The notes under the pieces: model-generated
The model's database searches: none
What the model was told of the DNA's origin: nothing
The model's input: the letters and a program-made list of their open reading frames with translations, nothing else
Shown here: piece by piece, positions 36,315-45,603 of the stretch
Position numbering within the stretch: the stretch's first letter is position 1
Layout of the letters: each line of letters opens with the position of its first letter
Source of the DNA: Hydrogenophaga intermedia
GTDB lineage: Bacteria > Pseudomonadota > Gammaproteobacteria > Burkholderiales > Burkholderiaceae_C
Direction: 5' to 3'
Assembly: GCF_023715105.1 (NCBI RefSeq)
Contig: NZ_JAMBNO010000016.1
Location: 1-64,000 of the forward strand
Length of the DNA: 64,000 nt
Position numbers and translations under genes: made by a program

Positions 36315-38027
36315 ATGCTGGTGATCGAAAACCCCCTGCACGAATCGCAGGCCCTCGTGATCGAGGGCAACGCACAGTCGCGCGCCATCATCGTGGCGCA
36401 GCTGCGCGAGCTCGGTGTGGGCGCGGTGGCCCAGTGCGCGCGCGTGCATGACGCGCGGCGCAAGCTCGAATCCCAGCGCTTTGACGTGGTGATCTGCGAG
36501 CAGCGGTTCGACAAGGAAAGCTATTCGGGACAGGAGTTGCTCAACGATCTGCGGCGCCACCAGATCCTGCCGTTCTACACGGTGTTCGTGATGCTGACGG
36601 CCGAGGCCAGCTACAGCAGGGTCGCTGAAGCGGCCGAGTCCGCGCTGGATGCCTACCTGCTCAAGCCCCACACCGCGGCGCGGTTGTCCGAGCGGATCCT
36701 GCTCGCGCGCGCCCGCAAGCGCGCGCTGCACGAGATCTTCGCTGCCATCGACGCGCAGGAATTCGACCGCGCCACAGCACTGTGCCTGGCACGTTTCGAG
36801 TCGCGTCAGGACTACTGGCTGTATGCCGCGCGCATCGGCGCCGAGCTGCTGCTGCGCAGTGCGCGCATTGACGAGGCGCGCGAGGTCTATGAAGCCGTGA
36901 TCGAGGCCAAGACACTTCCCTGGGCCCGCCTGGGTGTGGCTCGGGCACAGCTCGAAGGTGGCCAGCCCACCAAAGCCGTTACCACGCTGGAAGCCTTGCT
37001 GGCCGACGATGACGGCTATGCCGATGCTTACGACGTGATGGGCCGCGCCCACTTCGAACTCGGACAGTTCGATCAGGCGCTGTCCACCTATGCCATGGCA
37101 ACAAAGCTCACCCCGTCAGCGGTGAGCCGACTACTCAAGCACGGCATGCTTGCCTTCTATGGCGGCGACCGCGCCCAGGGCGTCGAACTGCTCGATCGCG
37201 CCGCACGCCTGGGCGTGGACTCCAAGCTGTTCGACCCGCAGGCGCTGGTGCTGCTGGCACTGGCCCGGCTGGACAACAAGGACTCGCGCGGGTTGCAACG
37301 CTGCGTGGACCAGCTCGCGCGCATCGCCGAGCGCAGCTTCGAGCCCGAGCGGCCACGCCGCCTGCATCAGATCGCCAGCGCACTCAACGCACTGTACAAC
37401 CGCGCGAACGCCGAAGCGCATGCGACCGCGGGTCAGTTCATCGCACAGGTTCGCGAGCCCGGCTTCGACGTCGAGACCGCCTGCAACCTGATCACGCTCA
37501 TGACACGCATGGTCGCGCACGGGCAGACTCCACCGGACGCCGAGGCCGCCATGCAGTCCATTGCCTTGCGCTTCGGCACAAGCCGCGCCATGAGTGAACT
37601 GCTGGGCTGTGCAGCGCGCGAACAGGAGGCCTGGTCGCAGACCTTGCGCAGCGGCCATGCACAGGTGCTGCGCGTATCCGAAGAGGCCATGCGCCTGAGC
37701 CTCAAGGGTGACCCCGCTGGCACCGTGAAGCAGTTGCTGGCCGACGCCGAGCGCCTGTGCAACGCCAAGTTGGCGGAATCGGCCCATCAGGTGCTGCAGC
37801 GCCACGGCGAACGCATCGCCGAGCGCGAGGCACTGCAGCAGCGCGTAGACCTGCTGCGCAACACCTGGCGCCTGCAACCTTTGCGCCTGGGTGATCAGAC
37901 CGGCCTGGGCGCGGGTGCCGTGCCGTTACCGGGCCACCGCGGCTCACTCACGGAACAACCGGACAACCTCTTCGCGGAACCAGCGGTGAGCGGGGTTGGC
38001 CTCGAATCGGTGGCTCCAGTGCAATGA
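36315..38027 (+). CDS. Degenerate receiver domain fused to TPR repeats
   Basis: This 570-residue cytoplasmic protein begins with a CheY-like receiver (about residues 10-135). The phosphorylation site is replaced: FDVVICEQRF has Glu62 where Asp is expected, while the Thr in VMLTAEA and the Lys in AYLLKPH are kept. This could mimic the phosphorylated state. The rest is helical TPR-type repeats (for example YADAYDVMGRAHFELGQFDQ). It may act as a scaffold in a signalling complex. The last 84 bp overlap the end of the convergent LysR gene. The partner kinase is unknown. Confidence 0.83.
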   Translation: MLVIENPLHESQALVIEGNAQSRAIIVAQLRELGVGAVAQCARVHDARRKLESQRFDVVICEQRFDKESYSGQELLNDLRRHQILPFYTVFVMLTAEASYSRVAEAAESALDAYLLKPHTAARLSERILLARARKRALHEIFAAIDAQEFDRATALCLARFESRQDYWLYAARIGAELLLRSARIDEAREVYEAVIEAKTLPWARLGVARAQLEGGQPTKAVTTLEALLADDDGYADAYDVMGRAHFELGQFDQALSTYAMATKLTPSAVSRLLKHGMLAFYGGDRAQGVELLDRAARLGVDSKLFDPQALVLLALARLDNKDSRGLQRCVDQLARIAERSFEPERPRRLHQIASALNALYNRANAEAHATAGQFIAQVREPGFDVETACNLITLMTRMVAHGQTPPDAEAAMQSIALRFGTSRAMSELLGCAAREQEAWSQTLRSGHAQVLRVSEEAMRLSLKGDPAGTVKQLLADAERLCNAKLAESAHQVLQRHGERIAEREALQQRVDLLRNTWRLQPLRLGDQTGLGAGAVPLPGHRGSLTEQPDNLFAEPAVSGVGLESVAPVQ

Positions 38028-38849
38028 CACGGTGAAGTCGGCCCCTTCAAAGGGCGGCTCCACCACCGCACAGCCACCGGCCTGCACGAAGCCCTGCGCA
38101 ATGTTGCGCGGCATCACGCCGCACAGGTCGGTGGCCTGCACGATCGATGGCAGCACCATGAAGTGCTCGGTGGTCAGCCGCAGCCGCTCCTGCAGGCCCG
38201 TGCGCTGCAGGATGCGCAGCGTGTCCACGTGCGTGCGCACGGCCACGAAGTCGAGTTGCTGCAACGCGCGCAACTGCGCCGCACCGCGCAACTTCTGGAG
38301 CCGCTGTCGCATCGGGTGGCCGCTGCGCAGCAACACCACGTAGCGGTCGCGCAGCAGCTCGGCACGGCGGGTATCTCTTACCTGCGGCAGGAAGCCGAAG
38401 GCGAAATCGATCGCGCCAGCATCCAGCGATTCGGCCAGCACCGCATGGGGAATCGGCTGCGTGGCTACCCGCACACCCGGCGCCTGCGCGTGCAGCCAGG
38501 CCATCAGTTCGGGCAGAAAGCGCCCCTCGCCGATATCGCTCATGTGGATGCGGAACAGGTGGCGAGAGGTGGCCGGATCGAAAACGCTGGTGCGTCCGAG
38601 CGCACCCTCCAGCGTATCGAGCGCATCCTGCACCGCGTCGGCAAGCGCCACAGCCCGCGGCGTGGGACGCACGCCGCCGCTGGCGCGCATGAACAGCGGG
38701 TCCTTCACCAACAGGCGCAGGCGCGTGAGGCCGTGGCTCACCGCGGGCTGCGTCAGACCCAGGCGTTCCGCCGCCCGGCTCACGCTGCCTGCGCGGTACA
38801 CCTCGGCAAACAGCCGCAACAGGTTCAGGTCGATGTCTCTGACATGCAT
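37944..38849 (-). CDS. LysR-family transcriptional regulator
   Basis: This 301-residue regulator has the LysR HTH in DLNLLRLFAEVYRAGSVSRA-AERLGLTQPAVSHGLTRLR and a periplasmic-binding-like effector domain of the NodD/NahR/PcpR type. I set the start at 38849 (MHVRDIDLNL); an ATG at 38876 would translate through the palindromic operator. It is divergent from the indolepyruvate oxidoreductase genes, its probable target. Its 3' end overlaps the receiver-TPR gene by 84 bp. Confidence 0.92.
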   Translation of the reverse strand: MHVRDIDLNLLRLFAEVYRAGSVSRAAERLGLTQPAVSHGLTRLRLLVKDPLFMRASGGVRPTPRAVALADAVQDALDTLEGALGRTSVFDPATSRHLFRIHMSDIGEGRFLPELMAWLHAQAPGVRVATQPIPHAVLAESLDAGAIDFAFGFLPQVRDTRRAELLRDRYVVLLRSGHPMRQRLQKLRGAAQLRALQQLDFVAVRTHVDTLRILQRTGLQERLRLTTEHFMVLPSIVQATDLCGVMPRNIAQGFVQAGGCAVVEPPFEGADFTVSLHWSHRFEANPAHRWFREEVVRLFRE

Positions 38850-38851
38850 GG

Positions 38852-38869
38852 CACTAATGTCACTTAGTG
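38852..38869. promoter_or_regulatory. LysR-type operator CACTAA-N6-TTAGTG
   Basis: The arms CACTAA (38852-38857) and TTAGTG (38864-38869) are a perfect inverted repeat around TGTCAC, placed just upstream of the preferred lysR start in the divergent region. It fits the T-N11-A style of LysR boxes. Confidence 0.65.
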
Positions 38870-38944
38870 GTCTCATTGTATGGATCGATCAAGGTCGAAC
38901 ACCCATACTCCCGCCGTTCGCCCTTTCCCCACGGAGACAGTCGC

Positions 38945-41104
38945 TTGGAAGTTTCATTCAGCGAGGAGATCAAGTCCCTGCAGCTCGGTGCCGGCCAGAC
39001 CTTCCACGGCGAGGGCATCCTGGCCATCACCAAGGGACTGCTGCAGTCTGGCGTGTCCTACGTGGGCGGCTACCAGGGCGCGCCGGTGTCGCACCTGCTC
39101 GACGTGATGGTGCAGGCCAGGCCCTACCTCGACACCCTGGGCGTGCATGTGGAGGCCTGCTCCAACGAGGCATCGGCAGCCGCCATGCTGGGTGCGTCCA
39201 TCCACTACCCGGTGCGCGGCGCCGTCACCTGGAAATCCATCGTCGGCACCAACGTCGCGGCCGATGCGCTGTCCAACCTGGCCTCGCCGGGCGTGACCGG
39301 CGGCGTGCTGATCGTGGTGGGCGAGGACTACGGCGAAGGCGCGAGCGTCATCCAGGAGCGCACCCATGCCTATGCGCTCAAGAGCGGCATGCTGCTGCTC
39401 GACCCGCGCCCCGATCTGGCGCAGATGGTGCACATGGTCGAGCACGGATTCCGCTTGTCCGAAGCGTCGAACATGCCGGCCCTCATGGAACTTCGTATCC
39501 GCGCGTGCCATGTTCGTGGCAGCTTCGAGGCCAAGGACAACATCGCGCCTGCCATCTCCACGCACCAGTTGATCCAGGAGCCCGCGGGTTTCGATTACAT
39601 GCGCCTGGCACACCCGCCCGTGACGTTCCGCCACGAGAAGCTCAAGGGCGAGCAGCGCGTTCCCGCGGCCCGGCGCTACATCGTCGAGCACGGCCTCAAC
39701 GAGCTGTTCACCGGTGACCACAAGGACCTCGGCCTTATCGTGCAGGGCGGGCTCTACAACACGCTGATCCGCGCGCTGCAGCAGTTCGGCCTGGCCGATG
39801 CCTTCGGCGAAACGAAGATCCCGATGCTGGTGCTCAACGTGACCAGCCCGCTGGTGCCCGAGCAGCTCGAACGCTTCTGCGACGACAAGCGCGCTGTGTT
39901 GCTGCTGGAGGAGGGCCAGCCCGAGTACATCGAGCAGGAACTCGCCACGCTGCTGCGACGCGCCGGTATCAGCACGCCGCTGCATGGCAAGGACTTGCTG
40001 CCCAGCGCCGGCGAGTACACCGCCGAGGTGATGTCGCAGGGCCTGGCATCCTTCGTCGAGCGCTACCTGGGCAGTGATGACGCCGCGCTCGCCTCCGCCC
40101 GCACCTGGCTGCAAGGCAATGCGCAGCGTCGCGCCGACGTGGCCAAGGCGGTCGGCGGTGCCCTGCCCGCGCGCCCACCGGGCATGTGCATCGGCTGCCC
40201 CGAGCGGCCTGTGTTCTCGGCCCTCAAACTCGCGCAGCAGGACGTGGGTCCGGTGCACATCGCCGGCGACATCGGCTGCCACGCACTGGCCACCTTCGAG
40301 CCCTTCTCTTTCGGCCATTCCATCCTGGGCTACGGCATGAGCCTGGCCAGCCGCGCGGGCGTGTCGCCGCTGATGCGCCGGCGCGTGCTGTCGGTGATGG
40401 GCGATGGCGGCTTCTGGCACAACGGCCTGCTCACCGGCGTGCAGAGCGCGCTCTTCAACGGCGACGACGCGGTGCTGCTGATCTTCAAGAACGGCTACAC
40501 CTCGGCCACCGGCACGCAGGACATCATTTCCACCCCCGGCGAAGAGGCCAAGGAGGTGGCGGCCGACAAGGCGCAGAGCCTGGCGCACACCAACCAGACC
40601 ATCGAGAGCACCCTCAAGGGCCTGGGCGTGCAATGGCTGCGCACGGTGCACACCTATGAAGTGGACACGGTGCGCGCCACGCTCACCGAGGCCTTCACCA
40701 CCGACTTCCAGGGATTGAAGGTCATCGTGGCCGAGGGCGAGTGCCAGCTCGAACGCCAGCGCCGCATCAAGCCCTGGATCGCCAGCCTGCTGCAGCGCGG
40801 TGAGCGCGTGGTGCGGGTGAAGTACGGTGTGGACGAAGACGTGTGCAACGGCGACCACGCCTGCATCCGTCTCTCGGGCTGCCCCACGCTCACGCTGAAG
40901 GACAACCCCGACCCGCTCAAGGTCGACCCGGTGGCCACCGTGATCGACGGCTGCGTCGGTTGCGGTCTGTGCGGTGCCAACGCGCACGCGGCCACGCTGT
41001 GCCCCTCCTTCTACCGCGCCGAGGTGGTGCAGAACCCGCGCTGGCACGAGCGGCTGCTCGAAGCCGTCCGCGCGCCCTTCGTGCGCCTGCTGCAATTTGC
41101 ATAA
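38945..41104 (+). CDS. iorA: Indolepyruvate ferredoxin oxidoreductase, alpha subunit
   Basis: This 719-residue TPP enzyme oxidatively decarboxylates aryl-pyruvates to acyl-CoA with ferredoxin. Pyrimidine-binding half: GAGQTFHGEGILAITKGLLQ, GGYQGAPVSHL, ACSNEASAAAM. TPP half: CIGCPERPVF, GDIGCHAL, VMGDGGFWHNG. The C-terminal ferredoxin-like part has CVGCGLCGANAHAATLCP and CNGDHACIRLSGCP cysteines. The preferred start is TTG at 38945, with GGAG 10 bases upstream; a GTG at 38867 would lie in the LysR operator. It works with the following beta subunit. Confidence 0.9.
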   Translation: MEVSFSEEIKSLQLGAGQTFHGEGILAITKGLLQSGVSYVGGYQGAPVSHLLDVMVQARPYLDTLGVHVEACSNEASAAAMLGASIHYPVRGAVTWKSIVGTNVAADALSNLASPGVTGGVLIVVGEDYGEGASVIQERTHAYALKSGMLLLDPRPDLAQMVHMVEHGFRLSEASNMPALMELRIRACHVRGSFEAKDNIAPAISTHQLIQEPAGFDYMRLAHPPVTFRHEKLKGEQRVPAARRYIVEHGLNELFTGDHKDLGLIVQGGLYNTLIRALQQFGLADAFGETKIPMLVLNVTSPLVPEQLERFCDDKRAVLLLEEGQPEYIEQELATLLRRAGISTPLHGKDLLPSAGEYTAEVMSQGLASFVERYLGSDDAALASARTWLQGNAQRRADVAKAVGGALPARPPGMCIGCPERPVFSALKLAQQDVGPVHIAGDIGCHALATFEPFSFGHSILGYGMSLASRAGVSPLMRRRVLSVMGDGGFWHNGLLTGVQSALFNGDDAVLLIFKNGYTSATGTQDIISTPGEEAKEVAADKAQSLAHTNQTIESTLKGLGVQWLRTVHTYEVDTVRATLTEAFTTDFQGLKVIVAEGECQLERQRRIKPWIASLLQRGERVVRVKYGVDEDVCNGDHACIRLSGCPTLTLKDNPDPLKVDPVATVIDGCVGCGLCGANAHAATLCPSFYRAEVVQNPRWHERLLEAVRAPFVRLLQFA

Positions 41105-41114
41105 GTCACTGAAG

Positions 41115-42695
41115 ATGTCTCACCAACCCATTTCCCTCCTGCTCTGCGCCCTTGGAGGCGAAGGCGGCGGCACGCTGACCGACTGGCTCGTGGACACCGC
41201 ACGCCACGCCGGTTACGCGGCCCAGGCCACCAGCATTCCGGGTGTGGCGCAGCGCACCGGCGCCACCACCTACTACCTCGAGGTCTTTCCCGTGCCGCTG
41301 GCCGAGCTGGGCGCCCGCCGCCCGGTGTTCGGCCTGAACCCGCTGCCGGGCCGGCTCGACGCGCTGGTGTCGTCCGAGCTGTTGGAGACCGGCCGCCAGA
41401 TCGGCAACGGCGTGGCCTCGGCCGACCATACGCTGGTGATCACCTCCTCCTCACGCGCCCTCACCACCGCCGAGAAGATGGCGCTGGGTGACGGCCGCCG
41501 CGACGACGCGCAGCTGCTGCAGCTGGTGCGCGAACACAGCCGCGCGCACCACGTGCTCGACATGGCCAAGCTCACGCGCGAGGCCGGCACCGTGGTGAGC
41601 GCGGTGATGCTGGGCGCCATCGCGGCCAGCGGCTTGCTGCCGTTCGCACGCGCTGACTACGAGGCCGTGGTGGGTGCCGGTGGCCACGCCAAGGCCAGCC
41701 TGCGCGGCTTCGGCCTGGCCTATGACGCCGTGAGCAACCAGCGCCAGCAGGCCCGCTGGGTGGAACAGGTGCTGCACGGCGATGACGAGCCGGCCGCCGC
41801 CCCCGTGGCCACTCCCGCCGCGCTGCTGACACCCTTCCCGACAGCACTGCACGACATCGTGGCCCTGGGCCATGCGCGCGTGGCCGAGTACCAGGACGCT
41901 GCCTACGGCCAGCGCTATCTCGATCGCCTGCAGCGCGTGCTGGCGGCCGAGCGCGCTGGCGACCCGGCCGCCAGCCAGGCCCACGCCACCACCCGCGAAA
42001 CTGCGCGCTGGCTTGCGCTGTGGATGGCTTTCGATGACATCGTGCGCGTCGCCGAGCTCAAGGCGCGCGCCAGCCGCGCCGAGCGCGTGCGCCGCGAGGT
42101 GAAGGCAAAGGACGGCGAGCTGTTGCGCACCTTCGACCACTTCAAGCCCGGTGCACCCGAGTTCGCGGCCATGCTGCCGCTGGCGCTTGCGCAACGCGTG
42201 CTGGCCTGGGACCGGCGCCGCACGCAAAAAGGCCAGGCCCCGTGGGCGCTGCCGCTCAAGGTGGCCAGCCACGGCGTACTGGGCTTGCTGGCGCTGCGCG
42301 CGCTGGCCGCCACCAAACGGTGGCGCCCCATGGGCAGCCGCTTCGCCACGGAACAGGCGCTGATCGAGCGCTGGCTCGCCGCGGTGGAGCGCGGGGCGCG
42401 CGCCGATGCGCGCCTGGGCCACGAGATTGCACAGTGCGGCCGCCTGATCAAGGGTTACGGCAGCACCAACGAGCGCGGCAAGGACAACCTGCTGCACATC
42501 GTGGACCACCTGGCCGACCCCGCGCGCGCCGATGCCGCCACCGCCGTGGCGCAGGCCCGCCAGGCCGCCCTGGCCGACGAAGCCGGCACCGCGCTGGACC
42601 GTACGCTGCAGCAGCACGGCGCTGCGGCACGCCCGCTCAAGCCGCAGCCAATCCGCTGGCATCACAATCCGCGACTGAAGAAGGCGCGGACCTGA
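41115..42695 (+). CDS. Indolepyruvate oxidoreductase beta subunit-like, with DUF6537-type C terminus
   Basis: This 526-residue protein has an N-terminal gamma/beta-type domain of 2-oxoacid:acceptor oxidoreductases (LLLCALGGEGGGTLTDWL, SIPGVAQRTGATTYYLEV, to about residue 200). Its roughly 300-residue helical C-terminal part is of the kind usually fused to these subunits in proteobacteria. It is separated from iorA by 10 bp. Together they form the heteromeric complex for aryl-pyruvate oxidation. Confidence 0.87.
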   Translation: MSHQPISLLLCALGGEGGGTLTDWLVDTARHAGYAAQATSIPGVAQRTGATTYYLEVFPVPLAELGARRPVFGLNPLPGRLDALVSSELLETGRQIGNGVASADHTLVITSSSRALTTAEKMALGDGRRDDAQLLQLVREHSRAHHVLDMAKLTREAGTVVSAVMLGAIAASGLLPFARADYEAVVGAGGHAKASLRGFGLAYDAVSNQRQQARWVEQVLHGDDEPAAAPVATPAALLTPFPTALHDIVALGHARVAEYQDAAYGQRYLDRLQRVLAAERAGDPAASQAHATTRETARWLALWMAFDDIVRVAELKARASRAERVRREVKAKDGELLRTFDHFKPGAPEFAAMLPLALAQRVLAWDRRRTQKGQAPWALPLKVASHGVLGLLALRALAATKRWRPMGSRFATEQALIERWLAAVERGARADARLGHEIAQCGRLIKGYGSTNERGKDNLLHIVDHLADPARADAATAVAQARQAALADEAGTALDRTLQQHGAAARPLKPQPIRWHHNPRLKKART

Positions 42696-42733
42696 TTTCC
42701 CTCGCGCACAACACAACGACCTGGAGACAAGCC

Positions 42734-43714
42734 ATGAGATTCACCCTGACCCGTTCTGTTCTTGCCGCCGCCGTCACGGTGGCCACACTGGCGGCAGCGC
42801 CCGCTGCCCTGGCGCAGGCCTGGCCCGACAAGCCGGTCAAGGTGGTGGTGGGTTTCCCGCCCGGCGGCGCGGCCGACCAGATCGCGCGGCTGATCGCCAC
42901 CCCGCTGGGCGAGGCGCTGGGCCAGAGCGTGGTGGTGGAGAACCGCGCCGGTGCCAACGGCAACGTGGCCGGGGATGCGGTGGCCAAGTCGCCGGCCGAT
43001 GGCTACACGCTGCTGCTGTCCTCGGGCGGCATGGTGTCGGTGAACCCGCACATCTATGCGCGCATGGCCTTCGATCCGGTGAAGGACCTCACGCCCGTGG
43101 CCTCGGCCGCGCGGGTTGCGGTGTACCTGATGGCGCGTGGCACCCTCGAGGTGAACAACGTGAACGACTTCATCGCCTACGTGAAGGCGCGCCCGGGCCG
43201 CCTGAGCTATGGCTCGGCGGGCAACGGCAGCTCGCCGCACCTGGCCGGCGAAATGTTCAAGAGCCAGGCCGGCCTGTTCGCGGTGCACGTGCCCTACCGT
43301 GGCGCCGCGCCCGCACTCAACGACCTGCTGGGCAACCAGATCGATTTCTACTTCGACCCCGGCATCGGCCTGCAGCATGCCCGGGCCGGGCGTCTGAAGC
43401 TGCTCGCGGTGGGCAGCAGCAAGCGATCGCCGCTGTTCCCCGATGTGCCCACGCTGGATGAAGCCGGCCTCAAGGGCTTTGACGCCGACACCGTGTTCGG
43501 CTTCTACGCGCCAGCGGCCACACCACCCGCGGTGATCACGCGTCTGAACAGCGAGATCAACAAGATCCTGGCCACGCCGGCCGTGCGCGAGCGCATGATC
43601 GCTCTTGGCGGAGAGGCATTGCCGCTGACCCCGGCCGAATTCGGCAAGCGCGGCATGGACGACTCCAGGCGCTTCGGCGCGATCATCAAGGAACGCAAGA
43701 TCACGGCCGACTGA
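42734..43714 (+). CDS. Bug-family tripartite tricarboxylate (TTT) solute-binding protein
   Basis: This 326-residue periplasmic receptor has a Sec signal peptide (cleavage near ALA-QA). The family hallmarks are WPDKPVKVVVGFPPGGAADQ, VVVENRAGANGNVAGDAVAK, SYGSAGNGSSPHLAGEMFK and FPDVPTLDEAGLKGFD. Bug proteins bind mono- or dicarboxylates and aromatic acids. No TctA/TctB membrane genes are adjacent, which is common for this expanded family. Co-orientation with the ior genes suggests an aryl-acid ligand. Confidence 0.93.
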   Translation: MRFTLTRSVLAAAVTVATLAAAPAALAQAWPDKPVKVVVGFPPGGAADQIARLIATPLGEALGQSVVVENRAGANGNVAGDAVAKSPADGYTLLLSSGGMVSVNPHIYARMAFDPVKDLTPVASAARVAVYLMARGTLEVNNVNDFIAYVKARPGRLSYGSAGNGSSPHLAGEMFKSQAGLFAVHVPYRGAAPALNDLLGNQIDFYFDPGIGLQHARAGRLKLLAVGSSKRSPLFPDVPTLDEAGLKGFDADTVFGFYAPAATPPAVITRLNSEINKILATPAVRERMIALGGEALPLTPAEFGKRGMDDSRRFGAIIKERKITAD

Positions 43715-43717
43715 GCC

Positions 43718-44827
43718 ATGCTGCAGTTCCAGGTCCGTAAGGACGCACTCGCCACCACCCGCTTGATCACCCTGACCGACGCGCCGCTCGCCCCCGGCGA
43801 GGTGCGCGTGCGCGTGGATCACTTTGCCTACACCGCCAACAACATCACCTACGCGGCCTTCGGCGAGGCCATGAACTACTGGCAGTTCTTCCCGGTATCC
43901 GATGACGCCGTGACCTGGGGCGTGGTACCGGTGTGGGGCTTCGGGGTGGTGGTGCAGTCGCTGCATCCGGGCGTGGCGGTGGGCGAACGGCTCTATGGCT
44001 ACTGGCCCATGGCCACGCACGCGGTGCTGCAGCCCGCGCGCGTGGCACCTGAACATTTCTTCGATGGGGCGCCGCACCGATCTGCGCTGCATGCGGTCTA
44101 CAACCAGTACCTGCGCTGCAATGCCGATCCGTTGTACCGCGGCGACCGCGAGGGCCTGCAGGCGCTGCTGCGTCCGCTGTTCCTCACCGCCTGGCTGATC
44201 GACGATTTCCTGGCCGACAACGCCTTCTTCGGCATCAACGCCGAAGGCCGGCGCGGCGCGCTGCTGCTCTCCTCGGCCAGCAGCAAGACGGCCTACGCCA
44301 CCGCTGCGCAACTGGCGCAGCGAACCGGGGTCGAGGTGATCGGCCTCACCTCGGCCGCCAACGTGGCCTTCTGCGAAAGCCTGGGCGTGTACCACCGCGT
44401 GCTGCGCTACGACCAGCTCGATCTACTGCCGGCCGACACGCCCTGCATCTACGTCGATTTTGCAGGCAGCGCCAGCCTGCGCCGCGCCATCCACGAGCGC
44501 TTCACCGCGCTCGCGCACAGCAGCGCCATCGGCGGCACGCACGTCACCGATCTGGGCGGTGGCCAGGGCCTGCCCGGGCCGCGCCCGGTGTTGTTCTTTG
44601 CGCCGGCACAAGCGAAGAAGCGCCACGGCGACTGGGGCGCTGCCGAATTCAACGCGCGCCTCGCACGCGCCTGGCACGTATTCATCGAACGGGTAAATCA
44701 GCCAGCAGCGCCCTGGCTGGTGGTGCGGGAACACCGGGGTGGTGATGCCGTGCAGGCCGCGCATGCGCTCGTGCTGGGCGGTCAGGGCGACCCGCGGCTG
44801 GGGCACATGCTCTCGCTGCACGGTTGA
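43718..44827 (+). CDS. DUF2855-family protein (MDR-like)
   Basis: This 369-residue cytosolic protein resembles a medium-chain dehydrogenase without the zinc ligands: an N-terminal barrel (RVRVDHFAYTANNITYAAFG, VPVWGFGVVV) and a Rossmann-like part (LLLSSASSKTAYATAAQLAQ, VIGLTSAANVAFCESLGVYH). The function of the family is unknown. It starts 4 bases after the Bug gene stop, so it belongs to the same transcript as that receptor, perhaps acting on the imported acid. Confidence 0.82.
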   Translation: MLQFQVRKDALATTRLITLTDAPLAPGEVRVRVDHFAYTANNITYAAFGEAMNYWQFFPVSDDAVTWGVVPVWGFGVVVQSLHPGVAVGERLYGYWPMATHAVLQPARVAPEHFFDGAPHRSALHAVYNQYLRCNADPLYRGDREGLQALLRPLFLTAWLIDDFLADNAFFGINAEGRRGALLLSSASSKTAYATAAQLAQRTGVEVIGLTSAANVAFCESLGVYHRVLRYDQLDLLPADTPCIYVDFAGSASLRRAIHERFTALAHSSAIGGTHVTDLGGGQGLPGPRPVLFFAPAQAKKRHGDWGAAEFNARLARAWHVFIERVNQPAAPWLVVREHRGGDAVQAAHALVLGGQGDPRLGHMLSLHG

Positions 44828-44893
44828 GGCCACCGCGCGGGCCCGACCCCTGGCCGGCGACGCAAAATGACCGGCTTTCACAAGGAGCATGGG

Positions 44894-45598
44894 ATGTCAG
44901 CAGAAAAGGTCGCCATCGTCACCGCCGGTGGCAGCGGCATGGGCGCCGCGGTGGCACACCGCCTCGCGGCGGACGGGTTCCGGGTGGCGATCCTGTCGTC
45001 CTCCGGCAAGGGCGAGGCGCTTGCGAAGGACCTCGGTGGCCTCGGTGTCACCGGCTCCAACCAGTCGAGCCACGACCTGCAGCGTCTGGTGGACGAGACC
45101 CTGCAACGCTGGGGCCGCATCGACGCGCTGGTGAACAGCGCCGGCCACGGGCCCAAGGGCCCGCTGCTGGAGATCACCGACGAGCAGTGGCACCAGGGGC
45201 TGGACGTCTACTTCCTCAACGCGGTCCGGCCCACGCGGCTGGTCACGCCGCACATGGTCAAGCAGGGCGGCGGGGCCATCGTCAACATCTCCACCGCCTG
45301 GGCCTTCGAGCCTAGCCCGATGTTCCCCACCTCGGCCGTGGCACGCACGGGCCTGGCGGCCTTCACCAAGCTCTTCGCCGACCAGTACGCGCCGCACAAC
45401 GTGCGCATGAACAACGTGCTGCCAGGCTGGATCGACAGCTTGCCCCAGACCGACGCACGCCGCGACAGCGTGCCCATGCAGCGCTACGGCACCGCGGAGG
45501 AAATTGCCGCCACGGTGGCTTTCCTGGTCTCGGAAGGCGCGGGCTACATCACGGGGCAGAACCTTCGGGTGGACGGCGGGCTGATGCGCTCGATCTGA
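44894..45598 (+). CDS. SDR-family protein with altered catalytic residues
   Basis: This 234-residue short-chain dehydrogenase/reductase fold protein has a good nucleotide motif (TAGGSGMGAAVAH), NSAG and the C-terminal ITGQNLRVDGGL, and keeps the catalytic-site Ser in NISTAW. Where the Y-x3-K pair should be it reads Ser147-Ala-Val-Ala-Arg151. Normal reductase chemistry is therefore doubtful, although the same pattern occurs in a recognisable SDR subgroup, from memory. The start at 44894 has AAGGAG 8 bases before it. It faces urtE with a 5-bp gap. Confidence 0.83.
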   Translation: MSAEKVAIVTAGGSGMGAAVAHRLAADGFRVAILSSSGKGEALAKDLGGLGVTGSNQSSHDLQRLVDETLQRWGRIDALVNSAGHGPKGPLLEITDEQWHQGLDVYFLNAVRPTRLVTPHMVKQGGGAIVNISTAWAFEPSPMFPTSAVARTGLAAFTKLFADQYAPHNVRMNNVLPGWIDSLPQTDARRDSVPMQRYGTAEEIAATVAFLVSEGAGYITGQNLRVDGGLMRSI

Positions 45599-45603
45599 AC
45601 CGG

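Noticed and set aside
38954..41095. A 713-codon minus-strand frame opposite iorA
   Set aside because: Shadow of a conserved TPP enzyme; no motifs of its own.
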